From NCBI GenBank assembly GCA_945872195.1, contig CAMBZO010000083.1:1-8887 (forward strand): a stretch of DNA of 8,887 nt. Direction: 5' to 3'. Source of the DNA: Akkermansia muciniphila (GTDB taxonomy: Bacteria > Verrucomicrobiota > Verrucomicrobiia > Limisphaerales > SXTU01). Of this stretch, positions 1 to 6,500 are shown in pieces. The first letter of the stretch is position 1. Each line of letters opens with the position of its first letter. A program made the translations under genes and the position numbers. The notes beneath the pieces were generated by a model, which was not told the origin of the DNA, ran no database searches, and was given only the letters and a program-made list of their open reading frames with translations.

Positions 1-1657
1 CCGGCTCGTTGCCGCGACGAGGGATTTGCCAGTCGCGCGTCAACGAACGCCAAGTCGTGCCGCTGTCAGTCGAGAATTCAATCTGGCTCTTCAACTCTGG
101 ACGGGGCGGGTTTCCAGTCGCTGTGTGTGCGGCGGCGAAGACTTTTCTCACTGGCTCGCCATGCGGAGTGCGAAGCGCCAGCGTGACTGTCGGCGAATCA
201 AACGCTCCACTCACCACGTGAGTCTGCGCCTCTGGTTTCGTGGGGCCGGCGGAGACGATGCCCTGCCCCGTGGCCGCGAAGCTGATGCGCGTTCCGCCAT
301 CCTTCAGTCGTGGCAGCATCGCCGGGTTCAACTGGCACACGGTCGTGATGACGAGGCCGGCGTTGGCGAGCGCCTTTGCGGATGCGTGCAGCCTCAACTG
401 GTAGCTCTGCCGTCCTTTCACGAAGTCGGTGAGGTCAAGTCCGTCACGGAACTCTCCCGCCGCTTGCCACGTCCGTCCATCGTCCACCGAGACGCTGACT
501 TTGCACGCCGCGCTCCCGCGCAGGACGAGGCCGTTTCGCCCGCCGTCCTTGTAAATGCCCCACGCGCTGTTGTCGGAAGGAGCCGCACCGATGACGTAGG
601 CCGTGCGAAATCCGAACGTGACATGGTCGGGACCTTCGGCCACGACGCCTTCGCGATAATCGCCGCTCACAAAGTTGGGGCGATAAGTGAAGGCCGCGTT
701 GCCGTAGCGAGCCTGACCCGCCTTGAACGGCGTGCCCTCCTTCGAGCCGTGCATCTGCTCCGGCTGGTTCACCCACGTCTGCGAACGCTCAGGACCCGGA
801 ATGCCGCCGGCGTTGTAATTGCGACCCCAGAAAACAAATGTCTTTCCATCCTCCAAGCCCGGCTGGAAATAGCGTCGCAGTGTCTCGCCGCGGCGCAGAT
901 GCACCACCGGCGGCGGCCCCGCGTAGCCCGGCAAATACTCGGCGGTGTTGTAACTCGCGTAGGACGCGCCATCGCCGGGATGCAGGCCGCAGACGAGCCA
1001 GCCGCGCTGGCGATCGGGCGCGAACTTCCGGTCGGTGAGCTGCGTCCAGTCGCGCTTCACATCATCCAGACCGAGCAGCGCGGCCCCGCCCGTGTCGAAG
1101 ATGACCGTGGATATGTCATGGTCCAGCAACGCCCACTTGCCTCCTCCGTAAGCGCCCCCCGTGAGCCAAACCTCGAAAGAATTGTGGCCCGCCACGCCGA
1201 CCCCGCGCCCACGCCCGTGGCCGAGGAGAAATTCCATTTCTGCCGACCACTGCGAATGCGTCGTGCCGCACAGGCCGAAGCCGTGCGCGAACAAGCCGGT
1301 CCAATACTCGCGATTGCGCAGGTCGCCGCCCGCCTGAAATCCCTTACCCCACCAGTCCATCGCGCCCTCCTCGCCGTGGGCGTAGTGCGTGTTGCGGAAG
1401 AACCACGATGCGAGCGCGCGCTGCTCGTCGGTCACGGGCTTGGTGCCGGTGGCGCGCTGATACTGCTCGGCCTGCGTCGCGAACAACCGCTCGAACGTCG
1501 AGAGCGCCAGTTCGCCCGGATACCAGGGATGATCGGTGCGAAGCTGTGGGTCGCCCACGTCGGCACGGAGCAATGCCGTTGAAAGTGCGACCGCGAGCAA
1601 TGCACCCGCAAGCCGGTTCACTGCACTTCGGGATTTAGTTGGCCTCTGCTGATTCAT
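1..1657 (-). CDS. Secreted transglutaminase-like protein with Asp-box repeats (C-terminus beyond the left edge)
   Basis: Reading leftward from ATG at 1657 there are 552 codons without a stop up to the window edge, so the C-terminus is missing. Residues 1-32 look like a signal peptide: a basic N-terminus, a hydrophobic stretch at about 16-30, and likely cleavage after ALLRA. Residues 120-185 look like a transglutaminase-like core: Cys130 in GFGLCGTTHSQW, His158 in GHNSFEVW, and Asp179 in KWALLDHD, spaced as in a Cys-His-Asp triad. The C-terminal half has two exact Asp-box motifs (S-x-D-x-G-x-T-W): SVDDGRTW at 390-397 and STDSGTTW at 529-536, typical of beta-propeller or beta-sandwich proteins. 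The start codon overlaps the aldo/keto reductase stop by 4 nt (ATGA), implying translational coupling and one mRNA. No substrate can be named. The transglutaminase fold is an inference from motifs; a non-enzymatic carbohydrate-binding role is possible. Confidence 0.8.
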   Translation of the reverse strand, partial: MNQQRPTKSRSAVNRLAGALLAVALSTALLRADVGDPQLRTDHPWYPGELALSTFERLFATQAEQYQRATGTKPVTDEQRALASWFFRNTHYAHGEEGAMDWWGKGFQAGGDLRNREYWTGLFAHGFGLCGTTHSQWSAEMEFLLGHGRGRGVGVAGHNSFEVWLTGGAYGGGKWALLDHDISTVIFDTGGAALLGLDDVKRDWTQLTDRKFAPDRQRGWLVCGLHPGDGASYASYNTAEYLPGYAGPPPVVHLRRGETLRRYFQPGLEDGKTFVFWGRNYNAGGIPGPERSQTWVNQPEQMHGSKEGTPFKAGQARYGNAAFTYRPNFVSGDYREGVVAEGPDHVTFGFRTAYVIGAAPSDNSAWGIYKDGGRNGLVLRGSAACKVSVSVDDGRTWQAAGEFRDGLDLTDFVKGRQSYQLRLHASAKALANAGLVITTVCQLNPAMLPRLKDGGTRISFAATGQGIVSAGPTKPEAQTHVVSGAFDSPTVTLALRTPHGEPVRKVFAAAHTATGNPPRPELKSQIEFSTDSGTTWRSLTRDWQIPRRGNEP

Positions 1658-2607
1658 AACCCCGCGTCCCAATCCACGCTGTTCTCCTCCCGGCCAACAC
1701 GCCAGAGCACGTTCTCCGTCGGCTCCAGCAGCTTCCTCACCTCCGCAATCAACTCGTGGTCCACCGGTTCGTCAATCCACTGAAGCTGCTTCGCCATGTT
1801 ATCCGGGTTCGCCGTGCCGGGCACCGTCGTGGTGATGTCCGGGTTTTGCAGGCAGAACTGCAACGCCAGCTTCGCGATGTCCACGCCACGCGCATCGCAG
1901 AACTCCACCGCTTTGCGACACTGCGCCTTCAGCGACTCCGGCGCGTGATGCCACGTCGGCAGCGCCTGCCGCGTCAGCAGCCGCTCGCTGAACGGCGACG
2001 CGCTCATGGTGCCCACGCCCTTGCCCTTCAGATACGGCAGCAGCCCCGCCAGCGACGTGTTGTTCAGCGCGTAGTGGCAGTAGCTCAACATGCAGTCCAG
2101 CTCCGTGCGGTCGAGGATGTAGCGGAAGATGTTCAGCGGAAACCCCGTCACCCCGATGAAGCGAATCTTTCCCTGATCGCGCGCCTTGCGCAGCGCGGGC
2201 AAAGCCTCATCCACCACCTGCTGCATGTCCCCGAACTCGATGTCGTGGCACTGCATGATGTCGATGTGGTCCACGCCCATGCGCTGCAAACTCTCGTCCA
2301 CGCTGCGCAGGATGCGGTCGTAACTGAAATCAAACCCCGCCACATCGTAGCGCCCGCATTTTGTCCCAAGGATGAAGCGGTCGCGGGCAATCCCCTTGAA
2401 CGCCCGGCCCAGCACCGCCTCCGCCAACGTCCGCCCGTAGTAAGGCGAGGTATCAATGAAGTTCACCCCGCCATCCAGCGCCACGTGCAACGAGCGGATG
2501 GCACGCGCCTCGTCCGTGGCATTGCCGTATTCGTTGCCGAGTGAGGCCGCGCCATAGCTGACAACGGAGAGCTTGAGGCCGGTTTTTCCGAGCGGGCGGT
2601 ATTGCAT
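1654..2607 (-). CDS. Aldo/keto reductase, L-galactose dehydrogenase-like
   Basis: A 317-residue protein of normal length for a single-domain NAD(P)-dependent aldo/keto reductase, a cytoplasmic TIM barrel that oxidises or reduces sugar or aldehyde carbonyls. The catalytic tetrad is visible: Asp52 and Tyr57 in FIDTSPYYG, Lys83 in LGTKCGRY, and His121 in MQCHDIEFG. Several segments (DTSPYYG, TKCGRYD, FDFSYDRI, CHDIEFG, GKIRFIGVTGFPL, LLPYLKGKGVG, ASPFSERLLT) closely resemble plant L-galactose dehydrogenase and related D-threo-aldose dehydrogenases, so a role in aldose oxidation is likely; the true substrate is unknown. ATG at 2607 is chosen because MQYRPLGKTGLKLS is the usual N-terminus of this family; the frame stays open further upstream but would run into the divergent gene. 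No clear Shine-Dalgarno is seen. It is the first gene of a unit with the transglutaminase-like gene, overlapping it by 4 nt. Confidence 0.94.
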   Translation of the reverse strand: MQYRPLGKTGLKLSVVSYGAASLGNEYGNATDEARAIRSLHVALDGGVNFIDTSPYYGRTLAEAVLGRAFKGIARDRFILGTKCGRYDVAGFDFSYDRILRSVDESLQRMGVDHIDIMQCHDIEFGDMQQVVDEALPALRKARDQGKIRFIGVTGFPLNIFRYILDRTELDCMLSYCHYALNNTSLAGLLPYLKGKGVGTMSASPFSERLLTRQALPTWHHAPESLKAQCRKAVEFCDARGVDIAKLALQFCLQNPDITTTVPGTANPDNMAKQLQWIDEPVDHELIAEVRKLLEPTENVLWRVGREENSVDWDAGL

Positions 2608-2642
2608 GGCGATGAAGGAAACTAAGTCGTTGCGTCCCCGAA

Positions 2643-2672
2643 ACTCTAGGCAACCGCTCCCCGGCGGCGCAA
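2643..2672 (-). promoter_or_regulatory. Candidate promoter of the aldo/keto reductase unit
   Basis: On the minus strand TTGCGC (2672-2667) is followed after 18 nt by TAGAGT (2648-2643), a plausible sigma70-type -35/-10 pair. The start codon at 2607 lies 35 nt after the -10, giving a short 5' leader of roughly 28 nt. Called by eye only. Confidence 0.4.
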
Positions 2673-2712
2673 CGGATTTTCCCCCGCGCAACGAGCGCAA
2701 AGGACTTCCCGC

Positions 2713-2740
2713 TTGCCGCGTCGGGCACGTCCGGTAGCGT
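2713..2740 (+). promoter_or_regulatory. Candidate promoter of the OmpA-domain gene, predicting a leaderless mRNA
   Basis: TTGCCG (2713-2718), a 16-nt spacer, and TAGCGT (2735-2740) form a -35/-10 pair similar to the one on the opposite strand. Only 6 nt separate the -10 from the ATG at 2747, so transcription would begin at or within a base or two of the start codon. There is also no Shine-Dalgarno sequence in front of that ATG, which fits a leaderless transcript. Confidence 0.42.
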
Positions 2741-2743
2741 GCC
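2724..2743. promoter_or_regulatory. Inverted repeat over the OmpA-gene -10 box (possible operator)
   Basis: GGCACG (2724-2729) and CGTGCC (2738-2743) form a perfect 6-bp inverted repeat with an 8-bp centre, covering the proposed -10 and ending 3 nt before the ATG. A protein bound here would block that promoter. In GC-rich DNA a 6-bp repeat can arise by chance. Confidence 0.22.
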
Positions 2744-2746
2744 GCC

Positions 2747-3481
2747 ATGCCGAAGAGCACTTGGGTTGTCCCTTCAATTTTGTCTGCGCTGCTGGTGCTG
2801 GGCGCGCTGGGTTGGACCGCGTGGAAGCGCGGCTCCGAGCTGGCCGCCGCGCAGGCCGCGCTCCATACCGCGCGCCAAACTGCGGAGCAATCCGACATCC
2901 AAGCCGCCGCCGCAAAAGCCGAACTTGACGCCGAGAAAGCTGAGAGCGCCGAGTTGACTGCGAAGCTCGCCGAGGCCGAAAAGGAAATGGCCAACGCCTC
3001 CAAGACCAAGAACACGTTGGAGGAGGAAATGCGCGCCGCGCTCCAGTCCAAGGACATCACCATCTCGCAGCTTCAGGGCAAGCTCACCGTGAACATCCTC
3101 GACCATGTCCTCTTCGACTCCGGCGAAGGGGCGCTCAAGCCCGAGGGGCAGGAGGTCCTCCGTCGCCTCGCCGCCGTGCTGACCACGCACACGAACCGCG
3201 CGCTCCACGTCATCGGGCACACGGACAACGTGCCAATTCGGGTCTCGGCCCGCAGCCGCTTCGCGAGCAACTGGGAACTCTCCACTGCGCGGGCCACGGC
3301 GGCAGTGCGTTTCCTCCACGAGCAGGCGGGCGTGAACCCCAAGCAACTCGGCGCGCTCGGCTACGGTGAGTTTCACCCCGTCGCGGACAACGCAACGCCC
3401 GAGGGTCGGGCGAAGAATCGCCGCATCGCCGTGGTCATCCTGCCCGAGGATCTGGCGGTGCAGCCGCCTGCCAGCCCGTGA
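2747..3481 (+). CDS. Membrane-anchored coiled-coil protein with C-terminal OmpA/MotB-like domain
   Basis: A 244-residue envelope protein. Residues about 7-25 (VPSILSALLVLGALGW) form one hydrophobic segment without a clear cleavage site or lipobox, so it is probably an inner-membrane anchor. Residues about 28-110 are rich in Ala, Glu, Lys and Gln and look like a long coiled coil. Residues about 113-233 are an OmpA-family peptidoglycan-binding domain: DHVLFDSGEGALKPEG at 119-134, IGHTDNVPI at 156-164 (Asp160 in the diaminopimelate-contacting loop), the helix NWELSTARATAAVRFL at 175-190, and the conserved NRRI at 224-227. The ASNWELSTARA form is closer to MotB and stand-alone OmpA-like proteins than to classical porins. 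The likely role is tethering the inner membrane to the cell wall. It is transcribed divergently from the reductase and convergently with the DUF1549/DUF1553 gene. It lacks a MotA-type partner here, so flagellar stator function is unsupported. Confidence 0.92.
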   Translation: MPKSTWVVPSILSALLVLGALGWTAWKRGSELAAAQAALHTARQTAEQSDIQAAAAKAELDAEKAESAELTAKLAEAEKEMANASKTKNTLEEEMRAALQSKDITISQLQGKLTVNILDHVLFDSGEGALKPEGQEVLRRLAAVLTTHTNRALHVIGHTDNVPIRVSARSRFASNWELSTARATAAVRFLHEQAGVNPKQLGALGYGEFHPVADNATPEGRAKNRRIAVVILPEDLAVQPPASP

Positions 3482-3536
3482 GTGATTAGTCCGGCCTTCG
3501 GGATGCGGCGCAAACGGTGACTAATTGCTAATTACT
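3481..3536. repeat. AGT-heptad palindrome, AGTRATT type, in the convergent intergenic region (possible bidirectional terminator)
   Basis: The left arm AGTGATTAGT (3481-3490) faces the right arm ACTAATTGCTAATTACT (3520-3536), whose complement reads as units AGTAATT, AGCAATT, AGT. The 29-nt centre is GC-rich and contains CCTTCGGG. The element begins at the last base of the OmpA-gene stop codon and ends 9 nt from the opposing stop codon, filling the 63-bp gap. Its position suggests transcription termination for both genes, but there is no long T-tract. Its AT content is sharply higher than its surroundings. Confidence 0.6.
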
Positions 3537-3544
3537 TTCCTCGC

Positions 3545-6500
3545 TCACCGCTTCATCAGGGTCTCGTCGAGGTTCAGCAGCACATTCGCCACTGTGGTCC
3601 ACGCGGCGAGGTTCACGGCGTCCGCGCCTTCGGGCAGCGGGCCGAGCGGGTCGGTGGCGAGGGCGGTGGCTTTCGCCTTGTCCTTCGCGAACTCGGCGGC
3701 GGTGTCGGCGTGGAGCTTCACGAGCTTGGCTACTTCGTTGTCCGAGGGCGGGCGAGCGAGCACGAGGCGGAAGCCGTGGCGGGCTTTGTCGGCGGCGGTC
3801 GCGCCGCCGTCCTTCGCCATGCGGCGGGCGAGGGCTTGCGCAGCTTCGACATAGACCGGGTCGTTCATCGTCACAAGGGCTTGCAGCGGCGTGTTCGTGC
3901 GGTTGCGGCGCACGGAGCAGATTTCCCGGCTAGGCGCGTCGAACGTGGCCATCGAGGGATAGGGGCTGGTGCGCCGCCACTCGGTGTAGAGGCCGCGCCG
4001 GTAGCGGTCCTCGCCCGCGCTCGTGGTCCAGTCCAGCGCGCTGCCGAAGGCGGCGCTCAGCCCGGCGCTGGGGCGCGTCGGGCGGACGCTGGGGCCGAAC
4101 ATCTTCGCACTCAACAGGCCGCTCACGGCGAGTGATTGGTCGCGCACCATCTCAGCGGTCAGGCGCAGGCGCGGGCCGCGCGAGAGCAGGCGGTTCTCCG
4201 GGTCTTTCTCCAACGCCTCGGGCGTGACCTTCGCGGACTGGCGGTAAGCCTGCGTCGTCACGAGCAGGCGGAGAAACTTCTTCGTGTCCCACTTCATCGC
4301 GACCAACTCCGTCGCCAGCCAGTCGAGCAACTCCGGGTGCGACGGCAGCTCGCCCTGCGCGCCGAACTCCTCGCTCGTCCGCACGAGGCCGGTGCCGAAA
4401 AGGGCTTCCCAATAGCGGTTCGCCACGACGCGCGCGGTGAGCGGGTTGTTCTCGTCCACGAGCCACTTGGCGAGCGTGAGGCGGTTGCGGGGCGCGTCCT
4501 TCGGGAGCGGATGCCACGCGGCGGGGACGGCTTCGGTGACTTCGTCGCCGAGCGCCTGCCAGTTGCCGCGAAGCTGAATCTTGGTCGTGCGCCGCTTGTC
4601 CGCAGCGAGTTCGCGGAGGACGGGCACAGTGCTGGGCTTCAGGTCCGCGAGCGACTTCGTGAGCGTGGCGAGTTGCGTGCGCTCAGCCTTCAACTCCGGT
4701 GCGAGCGTGCGGGCGTAGTAGTCGGTGACCTTGGCGCGATCCCCGGGGGGGAGTGTGTGCAGTGTCCAGTTTTCAGTGTTCACTGAGCGACTGCTCGCCA
4801 GCGTGGAAACGATCGGTGCAGGCGTGCGCGCGAATTCGGCGGCCTTGGTGTCCGCCGTCACGCTGAGGCGAAAGTGGCCGAGCGTGGCCTTCGCGGTGGC
4901 GGACTGCTGTTCGAGCGTGACCGACAGCCGGGAGCCGGCGGGGATTTCCACCGGCTTCTCGGCGATGAGCGTCAGCGAATGTGCCTTGCCCGTGGAACCG
5001 CCCACGGCCCAGCCGCGCGTGCGGTCCTTGGCGGACGCGGTGTCGTTGATGACGTTCTCCGCGTCGAAGCTCGCCTGCGTGAAGTCGGCGATGGCCGCGG
5101 TGAACTTCACCTCGCGCGCACCGTTCATCGCCAAGGCCAGGTCCTTCGCGGGCGCGTCGTTGCCCGCCTTCTCCCAGACGACGTTGCGTTGCGCGTCGAG
5201 CGCGACCACACGGAAGCCTTTCAGCCGCTCGCCCGCCTCAGCGCGATTCCACACCACGATGCGCTCCAGCGCGCGGGCCTCCTTCAAGTCCACTTCCCAC
5301 CACGGGTTTTCCTGCGACTCGGTGTGGGCGACGGAGCCTTTGTCGTATTCGCCATCGGTCTTGCCATCAATGGCGCGGGAGGCAGCCGCACCCATGTAAA
5401 CGCTGCTCTGCTTGGCCTCGCCTTTGAGCGCGACATTTTCGCCGCCGCTGAAGACCTGCACTTCGGCAAGCTGGAGGAACTGGCCTTTCGTCGGCAGCTC
5501 GATGCGCACGAAGCGCGCGACCGGCCCCTTGCTGTCAGCGGACGGCAGGATGCTCGCGCGCACGCGGGTGAGGACGAAGTTGCCGCCAGCATGTCCGGGG
5601 CCTTTGCCGGGCAGCTTGTCATTCGGCAACGCTTCGAGTCGGAGCGCAGTCAGTTTCTGCGCGTCGGGCACGGTCAGTTCGATGGTGAAGTTGTCCTTGG
5701 CCGCCTCGTTCTTCGCGACGAGCACCGAGCCGTCGTCTTGCGCCGCGAGTGCTGCGCCGGAGGAAGACTTCGCGGCGCTGGGCTTCGGCGAATTCCAGTC
5801 CAGCTTCACCGGAAACGCCTGCGCCCATTTCTCTGCGCCCGCCAAGACTGCGGCGGACGGCGACTTGAACTTCACTTCCACCGCCGCGAGTTCCGCTTCC
5901 CAATCCGCGCGCTGCTTGCGCTGCGTGTCGCTGAGGAAGCTGAGGAGCGGCGACTCGTCGCGCTTATCGGCATCCTCGGTGTTGTTGAGGAATGCGTAGA
6001 GCTGGTAATACTCCTTCTGCGCAATGGGGTCGTATTTGTGCGTGTGGCATTGGGCACAGGCCATCGAGGTGCCCATCCAGACGGCGAAGGTCGTGTTCAC
6101 GCGGTCCACGATGGCGGCGATGCGCCACTCCTCGTCGTTCGTGCCGCCTTCGGAGTTGGTCATCGTGTTGCGATGGAAGGCGGTGCCCTTGAGCTGTTCG
6201 TCCGTCGGGCTGTCGAACAGGTCGGCGGCGAGCTGCTCCAAGGTGAACCGGTCGAACGGCAGGTTGTTGTTGAAGGCGTTGATGACGTAGTCACGGTAAG
6301 CCCAGATGACGCGCGACGGATCGTCCGCGTAACCGGCGCTGTCCGCGTAGCGCGCGAGGTCCAGCCACAACCGCGCCCAGTGCTCGCCGTAGCTCGGCTT
6401 CGCCAATTGCGCGTCCACGAAACGCTCGTAAGCCTTCGGCTCCTTGTCCGCAACGAACGCGTCCACTTCGGCCACACTCGGCGGCAAGCCGGTGAGGTCC

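Noticed and set aside
26..1582. Long plus-strand open frame of 518 codons
   Set aside because: Its translation is Arg-, His- and Ala-rich with no recognisable domain. The opposite strand is open for 552 codons with a signal peptide, catalytic-type motifs and Asp-boxes, so this is an antisense shadow caused by GC-rich codon use.
1756..2544. Plus-strand open frame of 262 codons opposite the aldo/keto reductase
   Set aside because: No recognisable protein features; the reductase tetrad on the other strand fixes the coding strand.
2608..3063. Upstream extension of the aldo/keto reductase frame
   Set aside because: The added residues are Ser/Ala-rich low-complexity sequence antisense to the OmpA-domain gene and would erase the divergent promoter region; family homologues begin near MQYRPLGKTG.
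3491..3519. CCTTCGGG as a UUCG-tetraloop intrinsic terminator
   Set aside because: Only two G-C pairs close the loop before a mismatch, and no T-run follows; the surrounding heptad palindrome is the better structural explanation.
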